NCBI GenBank assembly: GCA_964487745.1
Contig: CAZASG010000021.1
Location: forward strand, 1-59,806
Reading direction: 5' to 3'
Length of the DNA stretch: 59,806 nucleotides
Source: Desulfolinea sp964487745
GTDB taxonomy: Bacteria; Chloroflexota; Anaerolineae; Anaerolineales; Villigracilaceae
Position 1 is the stretch's first letter. Each line of letters opens with the position of its first letter. Made by a program: the position numbers and the translations under genes. Shown here in pieces: positions 15,729 through 23,717 of the stretch. The notes under the pieces are model-generated. The model was not told the DNA's origin, made no database searches, and worked only from the letters and a program-made list of their open reading frames with translations.

Positions 15729-15813
15729 GTAAGGTCCGAAAAGGTAAACCCATCGTGAGGTGGGGACACAAAGTCATGGGTCTGTACTTACCAGATCGCC
15801 AGACTGCCGAAGG
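15729..15813 (+). promoter_or_regulatory. GEMM-I cyclic-dinucleotide riboswitch aptamer, copy 3
   Basis: GGTAAACC (15743-15750), a CCCATC/GGTGGG stem with a GTGA (GNRA) loop, GGGGACACAAAG, ATGGGTCTG and GCCAGACTGCCGAAGG. It differs from copy 2 mainly in the tetraloop and the loop of the second stem, so both stems are preserved while loops drift. Confidence 0.88.
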
Positions 15814-15842
15814 TCAGCCAACTGTAGCCCTTCGGTTTTTTT
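15807..15842 (+). terminator. riboswitch-controlled intrinsic terminator 3
   Basis: CCGAAGG (15807-15813) pairs with CCTTCGG (15829-15835), followed by seven T. The 5' arm is again the aptamer 3' end. The start codon lies 166 bp beyond the T-tract, against 165 bp in leader 2. Confidence 0.85.
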
Positions 15843-15886
15843 ATTGAATAATCCCATCAATATTTCTCTCATTGCGGCATTATGCT

Positions 15887-15937
15887 CCTGCATTTTTATG
15901 CGGGCTTTTTGCGTTAAGAAACTTTTTTGAGGAGGTG
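15887..15937 (+). other. conserved leader module: second hairpin plus start-less strong Shine-Dalgarno
   Basis: CCTGCAT (15887-15893) pairs with ATGCGGG (15898-15904), followed by CTTTTT, which could terminate on its own. GAGGAGGTG lies at 15929-15937, 71 bases before the protease ATG. The true ribosome-binding site (TAGGAGG) is next to the ATG. Confidence 0.6.
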
Positions 15938-16007
15938 CCCCCCACTGTCAACACACAAGAAGCACATTTCGCCATACACAAAACAAGACTGTTTCTAGGA
16001 GGAACAA

Positions 16008-18974
16008 ATGAGTAAAAAAGTATTCCGTCTTTTCGCTGTCGTCGCCGTTTTGGCAATGACCTTCGCAATGGTTGTACCTACAAACGCCCAGAAAGCCCTG
16101 CAAGTGGGCGGTGATGTAGAGTTCACTGTTCCCGAAAGTGAAAATGGCATTTATATCGTTCAAATGCTTGACAAACCCGTTATTGCTTATGAAGGCGATA
16201 TCGCAGGCTTGAAAGCCACAAAACCCGCTCGCGGCAAAAAAATCAATCCTAATAGTAAGCACGTTCAAAATTATGTTGCTTATCTTGAAGGCACACATGA
16301 TGCTGTTGTGAACAAGGTTAATGGTCGCAAAGTCTACGATTATCATTATTCCTTCAACGGCTTTGCTGCCGAACTGACCGTTGCTCAGGCTAACAAGCTG
16401 ACAGCTGTTGATGGCGTGGTTGCAGTTAGCGCGGATATGATGTACACCGTTGATACTTCTTCCACCCCCGACTTCCTCGGGCTGACCGCACCCGGCGGCT
16501 TATGGGATCAGCTTGGTGGCGTTGATAGCGCTGGTGAAGACATCATCATCGGTATCATCGACACAGGCATTTGGCCTGAAAGCTTGAGCTTCTCTGACCG
16601 CACCGGCACAAACGGCAATGCGTCTCAGGACGGAAAACTTTCCTACCAGCAGATTCCTGGCTGGCACGGTAAATGTACTCCAGGCGAAGACTTCCCGGCT
16701 TCCGACTGTAACCATAAGCTGATCGGCGCACAGTGGTTTAACGAAAGTTTCGGTGGCGACGCTGGTATTGAAGCCAATTATCCATGGGAATTCACCTCCG
16801 CACGCGATTTTGGTGGTCATGGTACCCACACTGCATCCACAGCTGGTGGTAACGCTAATATTCCTACGACTGGCGATGCCGCTGTATTTGGCACCGTTAG
16901 TGGTATTGCCCCCCGCGCTCGTATTTCCGCATACAAAGCTCTCTGGGAAGTAGCTCCCGGTCAGGGTAGCGGCTTCACCGGCGACTTGGTTGCCGCAATC
17001 GATCAGGCAGTTGCCGACGGCGTAGACGTCATCAACTACTCGATCAGTGGTTCCCGCACCGCTTTCATGGACCCCGTAGAAGTTGCATTCCTCTTTGCCG
17101 CAGATGCTGGTGTCTTTGTTGCCGCTTCCGCTGGTAATAGCGGTCCCGGTTCATCCACCGTTGCACACGGCAGCCCCTGGATCACCACTGTGGCAGCCAG
17201 CACACATGACCGCTACTTCGAAGGTTATGTCACCCTCGGTAATGGCGACACTTACTACGGCGCATCCCTCAACACCACCGGCGCAGGTCCTGCTGACTTG
17301 GTCTACGCTGGCGATGCTGGCGATGCCCTCTGTAACCCCGGCAACCTGGATCCCAACGTTGTTGCAGGCAAGATCGTTGTCTGTGACCGTGGCGCAATTG
17401 CTCGCGTTGATAAGAGCCAAGCTGTATCAATGGCTGGCGGTATTGGCATGATCCACGCCAATGTTGGTGCAGGCTCCATCAATGCTGATTTCCACAGCGT
17501 TCCCACCGTCCATATCAACGATGCTGACGGCGCTGTCGTCCGCGCTTACGCGCAGACCGCTGGCGCTACCGCTGAGATATTCCCCTCTTATCCGTCTGCA
17601 GCTCCTGCACCAGAAATCGCAGCTTTCTCCTCACGCGGTCCGTTGCTCGCTGGCAGCGGCGACATTTTGAAACCCGATGTTTCCGCCCCCGGAGTCGATA
17701 TTCTGGCTGCTGTCGCTCCTCCCGGAAACGGCGGAAAAGATTTCGATCTCTACAGCGGTACCTCCATGTCCAGCCCGCACGTTGCTGGTTTGGCTGCCCT
17801 GTTGATGGATATGCACCCCGACTGGACCCCGATGATGGTCAAGTCCGCTTTGATGACCACCGGTTACGATCTGCTCTCTGGTGCTGATCCCTTCGCACAG
17901 GGTGCAGGCCATGTTGAACCCACCAGCGCTGCTGATCCTGGCTTGGTCTACGATAGTGGCTGGGTGGATTGGCTCGGCTTCCTCTGCGGCACCGGCGAAT
18001 TGCAGGCATCTTACTGCCCCTACATTGGTATGGATCCCAGCGACCTGAACATGGCATCCTACGCCATTGGCGCATTGCCCGGCACGCAGACTCTTACCCG
18101 TACCGTCACCAACGTTGGCGATAGCTACGAGAATTACAGCTTCTCCGCCTCCGTCTCCGGTGTGGATGTAACCGCAACACCCGCCTCTTTCGGCTTGGCT
18201 CCGGGAGCCTCACAGACCTTCCAGTTGACATTCACCGTCAACGGCGCCGCCCTCAACACCTACACCAGTGGCTTCGCCACCTGGACAGGTGATAACGGAC
18301 ACGTCGTTCGCAGCCCTGTAGCAGTTCGCCCCGTCGCTCTCGCTGCCCCCGGTGAAGTGCATGGCGCAGGCACCGACGGTTCACTCGCCTTTGATGTGAC
18401 CTTCGGCTACAACGGCGCTTACTCCGCAACCGCACATGGTTTGGTCGCTGCGGATATGCAAGCAGGCAATGTTGTTGATGACCCCGCAGATGACATCAAC
18501 ACTGCTTTGGGCACAGGCGTTGGCTACACCTTACATGTGGTCTCCGTTCCCGCAGGCACTGCTTACACCCGCTTCTCCCTCTTCGATGATTACACCGACG
18601 GCGAAGATGATCTTGATCTTTACATCTTCGATCCCTATTTCTATAACGTCGGTGGTAGCGGTTCAGGCACATCTGCCGAAGAAGTCAATGTATCCTATCC
18701 GACTCCAGGTTACTGGTATGTCGTCGTCCACGGTTGGGGAACCGATGGTCCTGATGCGAATTACACACTCTTCAGTTGGTCCGTACCGGAAGCCGCTGGC
18801 AGCAGCAACATGACTGTCTCTGGCGCTCCCGCTTCCGCCGTGCAAGGCGCAACATCGACATTGACCGTTGATTGGTTTGGTCTGAACGCTGGTACCAAGT
18901 ATCTCGGTGGTGTATTCCACAATGATGCTTTCGGCATTGTCGATATGACCATTGTCGGCGTAGATACTGACTAG
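16008..18974 (+). CDS. secreted subtilisin-like serine protease (S8) with I9, PA and C-terminal beta domains
   Basis: A 988-residue exported protein. Order: signal peptide (to about 28), I9 propeptide-like domain (YIVQMLDKP to about 140), S8 domain with Asp185 (IDTGIWPES), His271 (GHGTH) and Ser586 (GTSMSSPH), and an inserted PA domain around 420-510 (VVCDRGAIARVDKS). An Fn3-like domain around 690-775 and PPC-like and further beta domains follow to the end. The layout resembles plant cucumisin-type and bacterial multidomain subtilases. TAGGAGG precedes the ATG. It is transcribed alone from promoter 15691 through riboswitch 3 and probably degrades extracellular protein. Confidence 0.93.
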   Translation: MSKKVFRLFAVVAVLAMTFAMVVPTNAQKALQVGGDVEFTVPESENGIYIVQMLDKPVIAYEGDIAGLKATKPARGKKINPNSKHVQNYVAYLEGTHDAVVNKVNGRKVYDYHYSFNGFAAELTVAQANKLTAVDGVVAVSADMMYTVDTSSTPDFLGLTAPGGLWDQLGGVDSAGEDIIIGIIDTGIWPESLSFSDRTGTNGNASQDGKLSYQQIPGWHGKCTPGEDFPASDCNHKLIGAQWFNESFGGDAGIEANYPWEFTSARDFGGHGTHTASTAGGNANIPTTGDAAVFGTVSGIAPRARISAYKALWEVAPGQGSGFTGDLVAAIDQAVADGVDVINYSISGSRTAFMDPVEVAFLFAADAGVFVAASAGNSGPGSSTVAHGSPWITTVAASTHDRYFEGYVTLGNGDTYYGASLNTTGAGPADLVYAGDAGDALCNPGNLDPNVVAGKIVVCDRGAIARVDKSQAVSMAGGIGMIHANVGAGSINADFHSVPTVHINDADGAVVRAYAQTAGATAEIFPSYPSAAPAPEIAAFSSRGPLLAGSGDILKPDVSAPGVDILAAVAPPGNGGKDFDLYSGTSMSSPHVAGLAALLMDMHPDWTPMMVKSALMTTGYDLLSGADPFAQGAGHVEPTSAADPGLVYDSGWVDWLGFLCGTGELQASYCPYIGMDPSDLNMASYAIGALPGTQTLTRTVTNVGDSYENYSFSASVSGVDVTATPASFGLAPGASQTFQLTFTVNGAALNTYTSGFATWTGDNGHVVRSPVAVRPVALAAPGEVHGAGTDGSLAFDVTFGYNGAYSATAHGLVAADMQAGNVVDDPADDINTALGTGVGYTLHVVSVPAGTAYTRFSLFDDYTDGEDDLDLYIFDPYFYNVGGSGSGTSAEEVNVSYPTPGYWYVVVHGWGTDGPDANYTLFSWSVPEAAGSSNMTVSGAPASAVQGATSTLTVDWFGLNAGTKYLGGVFHNDAFGIVDMTIVGVDTD

Positions 18975-18999
18975 TCATCGTATCTCCCCAAGAAAGCAA

Positions 19000-19028
19000 G
19001 AGGCTGGCAAAATTGCCAGCCTCTTTTA
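19000..19028. terminator. bidirectional terminator between S8 protease and lipoprotein
   Basis: GAGGCTGGCAA (19000-19010), loop AA, TTGCCAGCCTC (19013-19023), then TTTTATTTT. It lies between the convergent protease and lipoprotein stops. Confidence 0.9.
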
Positions 19029-19053
19029 TTTTGCATAAATATTCACTCAAAGT

Positions 19054-19536
19054 TTACTGATCTAAAGGCACACCGCCTGCGGCAGGCGGTTGCGGGTTTT
19101 TGCAGTAAACCACTTCTGTGCCCCTCTTACTGGCATGGTACTCAAAAATCTTTCCATCTACTTCCAGGCGGATCAGATACCCCGGCGTGATGACTTGCGT
19201 ATACATCATCCCGGGTTCGGGGCAGCCCAAACTTGAATCTGCCCAGTTAACGGCATCTGCCTGGATGATGTTGATCTTCGATGGATCAACACCCACTCGT
19301 TCGGATAAATCTTCTTTTGCGCGATCAATCAGGGTTTGCAGGTTTGTGTTCATAGGTGTGGAATTAACGGATTCTGTCATTTGCGGGGAAATCGTCTCGA
19401 TAGCGGAAGCAGGTTCTGGGTCTGTGTTTGATGCGGGTACTGTCGCCACATTTGGCGTGCAGCCCATCAGCATCCAAAAGATCAAAAACCAGAAACCTAT
19501 CTTGCTTCTTATATAAAATCTATTTTTCGTTTTCAT
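19054..19536 (-). CDS. small lipoprotein with SLGCP domain (paralogue of 15151-15594)
   Basis: A 160-residue protein with a lipoprotein signal (lipobox LMGC) and a Thr/Ser/Pro/Glu-rich linker. The folded region carries WADSSLGCP, YTQVITPGYLI, a FEYHAS strand and a C-terminal VVYCKN. It parallels the lipoprotein at 15151 motif for motif, including the extra Cys. I chose the ATG at 19536; an in-frame TTG at 19551 is possible. It is convergent with the S8 protease and shares its terminator. The two lipoproteins therefore occupy the same position relative to two riboswitch-controlled proteases. Function unknown. Confidence 0.75.
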   Translation of the reverse strand: MKTKNRFYIRSKIGFWFLIFWMLMGCTPNVATVPASNTDPEPASAIETISPQMTESVNSTPMNTNLQTLIDRAKEDLSERVGVDPSKINIIQADAVNWADSSLGCPEPGMMYTQVITPGYLIRLEVDGKIFEYHASKRGTEVVYCKNPQPPAAGGVPLDQ

Positions 19537-19604
19537 TTTTCTTACGCTCAAAGATTATTATAGCGTTAGTTCAAACTTGACTGGTAATTAAAGGAGATTA
19601 AAAA

Positions 19605-19991
19605 ATGGCTTACTATATTCGTCCTTACGCACACCGCCGCAATATGATGCGCCGTATGGCTGCTCACAGCAACGCTTTCACTTTGCGCGTTGACGTACGT
19701 GAAGAAAATGATAACTATGTACTCGTTACCGCCGTCCCCGGCTTGAACGCCGACGACCTGAATATTCAGGTGATTGAAAACGTCGTCCGTATTGAAGGTG
19801 AGTACACCACATCCGATGGCGAGCACTTGCTGCGTGAATTGCCCGAGGGTAAATTCATCCGTACCTTGCGCCTACCGAACGATGTTGATGCCGACAAAGT
19901 CGAAGCCAAGATCAAAGATGGTATCTTGACCTTGAGCCTGCCCAAAGTTGAATCGGCACGCCCTAAGCAGATCAAGATCTTAGCTAAATAG
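19605..19991 (+). CDS. Hsp20/alpha-crystallin small heat-shock protein
   Basis: A 128-residue chaperone. The alpha-crystallin domain spans about residues 25-125, with the N-terminal FTLRVDVREENDNYVLVTAVPGL strand pattern, VRIEGEY and the conserved C-terminal DGILTLSLPK. The tail KQIKILAK carries the IxI-type assembly motif. It holds unfolded proteins in the cytoplasm for refolding. AAAGGAG precedes the ATG. It is transcribed alone and ends at the terminator at 20010. I see no CIRCE or other obvious heat-shock operator upstream. Confidence 0.93.
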   Translation: MAYYIRPYAHRRNMMRRMAAHSNAFTLRVDVREENDNYVLVTAVPGLNADDLNIQVIENVVRIEGEYTTSDGEHLLRELPEGKFIRTLRLPNDVDADKVEAKIKDGILTLSLPKVESARPKQIKILAK

Positions 19992-20009
19992 GTTTTGATC
20001 TTCGATGTT

Positions 20010-20045
20010 GAACCCGTTCTAATTATGAACGGGTTCTTATTTTTT
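20010..20045 (+). terminator. intrinsic terminator after Hsp20
   Basis: GAACCCGTTC (20010-20019) pairs with GAACGGGTTC (20027-20036), followed by TTATTTTTT. Confidence 0.9.
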
Positions 20046-20090
20046 AAGCTCCAATGGAGTAAAATTCAGCAAATGTACGAAGGAGAACAC

Positions 20091-21107
20091 ATGATGAAAA
20101 AAATATTTGGATTGATTTTACTCATCGCGATCTTATTAACGGGATGCGGCTCCGCCGCGACGGAAGCGCCCGTGATCCCGATAGTTGAATCTACCGCAAC
20201 ACCGCTTCCTGAACCCACACAAACGCCCACGCCCGAAATCCCCCTGGCGATTCTCGTTGTCCCGGCCGATATGGACCAGGAGACATCCAACACCTACCAG
20301 ACCCTCGTCTACAATCTTGCTCAAAGCGCCGGGATGCATTTTCAGGTACGAAACACGCTCACCATCACTGATCTTGTACCTTCGCTGCGCGTGGTCATCG
20401 CCCTGCCACCTGACCCCGGGCTGGTGGAATTAGCCGCGGCTGCCCCGCAGGCGCAATTCCTTTCGGTCAATATCCCCGATATGGTCGCGGGGGGTAACTT
20501 GAGCGTTCTCGCCAATACCGAGCGCCCAGATATTGCAGCTTTCCTTTCCGGCTATATCGGTGCCATGATCACGACCGACTACCACACCGGGCTGATGATC
20601 CCCAAGGATGATCCTGTTGGGCAGGTCATGTTGGCGGCCTTCCGTAAGGGGCAGGAATATTTCTGTGGGCTCTGCCAACCCTGGGCAGGTCCCTTTAACG
20701 ATTACCCGCTCTTCGTCGAAATCCCTGATGATGCTCCCCTTGGTGAATACAACGCCTATGCAGACTATCTGATCAATCACACCGTCGAAACAATGTACGT
20801 TTCACCACAGCTCGCCACCCCGGAATTACTGACCTACCTCTCCAGCAACGGGATTTTGGTCATTAGCGATCTTTCACCTTATAAGAAAACAGGCAATTGG
20901 GTCGCCACTATCCAACCAGATGTGGTTCACGCCATCGAATCTGCCTGGCCCCAACTGATCGCAGGTGCCGGTGGGCAGTACATCACATCCCCGCTGATCC
21001 TCGTAGATGTCAGCCCCGAACACCTTCCCCCTGGCAAAGAACAGGATGCCCGCGATGTACTCGCACAACTTCAGGCAGGCTATATTCTGACAGGCGTAAA
21101 CCCATAG
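20091..21107 (+). CDS. lipoprotein with BMP-type (periplasmic-binding-like) fold
   Basis: A 338-residue exported lipoprotein (LLTGC lipobox near residue 18, then a Pro/Thr-rich linker). The body has two-lobe substrate-binding features: alternating strands VVIALPPDP, FLSVNIPDM, a YIGAMITTDYHTGLMIP segment typical of BMP/PnrA proteins, and ILVISDLS. BMP proteins bind nucleosides or similar ligands for an ABC importer, but no importer genes are adjacent, so the ligand and partner are unknown. I chose the ATG at 20091, which has AAGGAG upstream. It stands alone between two terminators. Confidence 0.75.
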   Translation: MMKKIFGLILLIAILLTGCGSAATEAPVIPIVESTATPLPEPTQTPTPEIPLAILVVPADMDQETSNTYQTLVYNLAQSAGMHFQVRNTLTITDLVPSLRVVIALPPDPGLVELAAAAPQAQFLSVNIPDMVAGGNLSVLANTERPDIAAFLSGYIGAMITTDYHTGLMIPKDDPVGQVMLAAFRKGQEYFCGLCQPWAGPFNDYPLFVEIPDDAPLGEYNAYADYLINHTVETMYVSPQLATPELLTYLSSNGILVISDLSPYKKTGNWVATIQPDVVHAIESAWPQLIAGAGGQYITSPLILVDVSPEHLPPGKEQDARDVLAQLQAGYILTGVNP

Positions 21108-21120
21108 TCCAGATCATACA

Positions 21121-21161
21121 AGAACGAAAGAAGCTGCCAAATTGGCAGCTTCTTTCGTTCT
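21121..21161. terminator. 20-bp perfect inverted repeat, strong bidirectional terminator
   Basis: Bases 21121-21140 are the exact inverse of 21142-21161, giving a stem of 20 bp with one central base. The core CTGCCAAATTGGCAG matches the terminator at 12634-12658. There is little U-tract on either side. Confidence 0.75.
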
Positions 21162-21254
21162 AAAGTACTTCTTGTTCGCTTTTACAGGTCGATTATAATA
21201 AAAATACAACTTTAACAAAAAACACGACATACCATGTCGTGCATGGAGATGATT

Positions 21255-21998
21255 ATGAAATATACAAAGAATATCCGGAAGCTTACTTTAATCCTGGGTT
21301 TGCTCCTGTCCATATCAGCTTGCACATTGGAAGAAACTCCCGCAGAACCAACCCCAACAGTCGTAGATCCCGCAGCGATTTTCACCGCTGCAGCAGAAAC
21401 TGTTGCGGTGCAACTCACCCAAACTGCAGCAGCTTTTTCACCCACGCCCGCACCAGCAACCGCAACATCGACAATGGCTCCAACGGCAACGTTAGTCAAT
21501 TTGGACGCTGCGACCCCAATAGGTGGCATTCCTACTTTAACTCTACAGCCCGGCGTACCGACCCTTGTCCCTACCTTGACACCCGCAACCATACTCAATA
21601 CGCCCGATGGTCCGATTTGTGACGAAATGACCTATGGTAGTCCTGTTGATGTCAACTATCCTGATGGATCAGAGGTGTCCGCCGGCGCAGACTTTGAAAA
21701 GATATGGCGTGTGTACAACACTGGCGTCTGTACTTGGGATGATGGGTATATCCTTGTTCCTGTTTCTGCTTATAGCGATCCGGTTAGACCAGGTGATAAT
21801 AATCCTCTTGACGCAACAAACCCTGCTTGGGCACTAAAAACAAATATAGCGCCGGGGGAGGTTGTTGATATTGGAGTTAAACTTACTGCTCCTTTAGCAA
21901 ACGGTACACACACAACTTGCTTTATTCTCGAAAATGATCGTGGAGTCTATTTTGGCGGTGTACTCTGTGTAGAAGTTGTCGTCAAAGACGCACCATAA
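21255..21998 (+). CDS. lipoprotein with NBR1-type Ig-like domain (1)
   Basis: A 247-residue lipoprotein (ISAC lipobox), with a long Thr/Pro/Ala-rich linker over residues 25-110. The C-terminal NBR1 central-domain-like Ig fold shows the hallmark DFEKIWRVYNTGVCTWDDGYILV, then APGEVVDIGVKLTAP and CFILEND...GVYFGGVLCVEVVV. Such modules are common on Anaerolineae surface proteins; their partner is not known. I chose the ATG at 21255, which has GGAG at proper distance. The second copy follows 22 bp downstream, so the two form a tandem pair. Confidence 0.85.
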   Translation: MKYTKNIRKLTLILGLLLSISACTLEETPAEPTPTVVDPAAIFTAAAETVAVQLTQTAAAFSPTPAPATATSTMAPTATLVNLDAATPIGGIPTLTLQPGVPTLVPTLTPATILNTPDGPICDEMTYGSPVDVNYPDGSEVSAGADFEKIWRVYNTGVCTWDDGYILVPVSAYSDPVRPGDNNPLDATNPAWALKTNIAPGEVVDIGVKLTAPLANGTHTTCFILENDRGVYFGGVLCVEVVVKDAP

Positions 21999-22020
21999 CT
22001 CAACAAATATAGGAGACTCG

Positions 22021-22665
22021 ATGAAAACAAAAAGCGTCATTTTCACATTGCTCGCATCACTTTTGTTAAGTGCGTGTGGCGCAACCGAGACCGGGGCTCC
22101 GACTGCTGATGTCAATCAAATTTATACTGCCGCTGCTGAGACTGTTATTGCTGAACTAACACTTACAGCAGCGGCCAACACTCCCACGAAAGAAGCGACG
22201 GCAACATTTACATCTACACCAGAGGCAGCGACACAAGTCCCCACATCGGTCAGCGCCACTGAAACACCCGAAGCAACCGAAACGCCAACACCAGAACCAA
22301 CCACCGCCGGGGAAGCAACACCCACCGACGAGTTTTGCGATAATGCTGTCTGGGTTTCAGATGTAAGTGTGCAAGACGGCACAGAAATGTCCCCAGGGCA
22401 AAACTTTGAAAAGACCTGGTTGATAAAAAATACAGGCACCTGTACTTGGGGAACAGGCTACAGCCTCGTTTTTGGTTACGGCGAAAAAATGAACGGACAA
22501 GCCCGTGCTCTCGATAGGATCGTTTCCCCTGAAGAAACCGTTGAAGTGACCGTCGTCTTCTCCGCACCTTTGGCTGTAGGCAGCTATCAAAGCTACTGGC
22601 GCATGGCAAACACTGCTGGTGCAAACTTTGGCGAATTCTTCTACGTTGACATTGTCGTGCGCTAA
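22021..22665 (+). CDS. lipoprotein with NBR1-type Ig-like domain (2)
   Basis: A 214-residue paralogue of the preceding protein. Lipobox LLSAC, a Thr/Glu/Pro-rich linker to about residue 100, then the Ig-like domain (NFEKTWLIKNTGTCTWGTGY, SPEETVEVTVVFSAP, SYWRMANTAGANFGEFFYVDIVV). The start ATG at 22021 has TAGGAG upstream. It lacks the ten-residue insertion in the middle of the domain seen in copy 1. It ends two bases before the queG start, so the pair may be co-transcribed with queG. Confidence 0.85.
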   Translation: MKTKSVIFTLLASLLLSACGATETGAPTADVNQIYTAAAETVIAELTLTAAANTPTKEATATFTSTPEAATQVPTSVSATETPEATETPTPEPTTAGEATPTDEFCDNAVWVSDVSVQDGTEMSPGQNFEKTWLIKNTGTCTWGTGYSLVFGYGEKMNGQARALDRIVSPEETVEVTVVFSAPLAVGSYQSYWRMANTAGANFGEFFYVDIVVR

Positions 22666-22667
22666 TT

Positions 22668-23717
22668 GTGAGCAAAGAACTCGCGCAAAAAATAAAAGAA
22701 GAAGCAAATAAGCAGGGTTTTATCTTTGCTGGCATTACGTACCCTGACGAACCGCCCCATATTTCAATCTATGAAAACTGGTTGGATATGGGGCGGCATG
22801 CATCTATGAGCTATCTGGCAACAGAACGTGCCGGAGCTCACCGTGCGAATCCCCATCTGATCCTGCCAGAATGTAAATCTATTCTGGTTCTGGCATACCC
22901 TTATCACCCCCACCCTAACCAGCTTCCACAATCTGGAAAAGGAAGAATCGCCTCCTACGCCTGGACCGATGACTATCATCTTTTTCTTAAGGAAAAACTC
23001 CAATCCATCGTCTCATTCATCGAAGCGGAAGTTGGGCATGCTATCCCAAATCGCTGGTACACGGACACTGGCCCCATCCTCGAACGGGATCTAGCTCAAT
23101 GTGCGGGTCTCGGCTGGATCGGGAAAAATACCTGTCTCATCAACCCAAAAATCGGCTCATACTTCTTTCTTGCCGAGATACTGCTCGGCATTGAACTCCC
23201 CGCCGATGAACCCTTCACCAGCGATCATTGTGGTACCTGCACTCGTTGTATCGATGCCTGCCCCACCCAAGCTATTTTGCCGGATCGCACCCTCGATGCC
23301 AATCTCTGCATCTCCTATCTAACCATAGAAAATAAAGTTAAAATCCCCGAAGAATTACGCCCGCAAATCGGTGAGTGGATATTCGGTTGTGACATCTGCC
23401 AAATGGTTTGTCCCTGGAATGAGAAAGTCATTAAACTTGGCAGCCCGCAAACATTTGAGACAACCATCGAGTCAACGCCCGATCTCATAACGGAGCTTTC
23501 ACTAACTCCACAGGAATTCAACAAGAAATTTAAGAATAACCCCGTCAAGCGCGCCAAGCGACGTGGCTATTTACGCAATGTCGCGGTTGCATTAGGCAAC
23601 GCGGGCGATTCGGCTGCTATCCCTGCATTGGAAAAAGCTCTCGACGATATTGAGCCCCTCGTCCGCGACCATGCTCGGTGGGCGTTGGACAGGATCAAGT
23701 CTACAGGAGAAGAATGA
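22668..23717 (+). CDS. queG: epoxyqueuosine reductase QueG
   Basis: A 349-residue cobalamin-dependent iron-sulfur enzyme that reduces epoxyqueuosine to queuosine at the tRNA wobble base. The N-terminal domain has the conserved PNRWYTDTGPILERDLA and GWIGKNTCLI segments. Two 4Fe-4S clusters are marked by CGTCTRCIDACPT and CDICQMVCPW, and a HEAT-like repeat tail ends the protein. It begins at a GTG (22668) two bases after the lipoprotein stop. The last four bases overlap the rdgB start (ATGA), so the two genes are coupled. Confidence 0.93.
   Translation: MSKELAQKIKEEANKQGFIFAGITYPDEPPHISIYENWLDMGRHASMSYLATERAGAHRANPHLILPECKSILVLAYPYHPHPNQLPQSGKGRIASYAWTDDYHLFLKEKLQSIVSFIEAEVGHAIPNRWYTDTGPILERDLAQCAGLGWIGKNTCLINPKIGSYFFLAEILLGIELPADEPFTSDHCGTCTRCIDACPTQAILPDRTLDANLCISYLTIENKVKIPEELRPQIGEWIFGCDICQMVCPWNEKVIKLGSPQTFETTIESTPDLITELSLTPQEFNKKFKNNPVKRAKRRGYLRNVAVALGNAGDSAAIPALEKALDDIEPLVRDHARWALDRIKSTGEE

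Noticed and set aside
11640..15842. CRISPR-like array suggested by three similar blocks
   Set aside because: The blocks are kilobases apart, each before a gene, and fit the GEMM-I fold; there are no short regular spacers.
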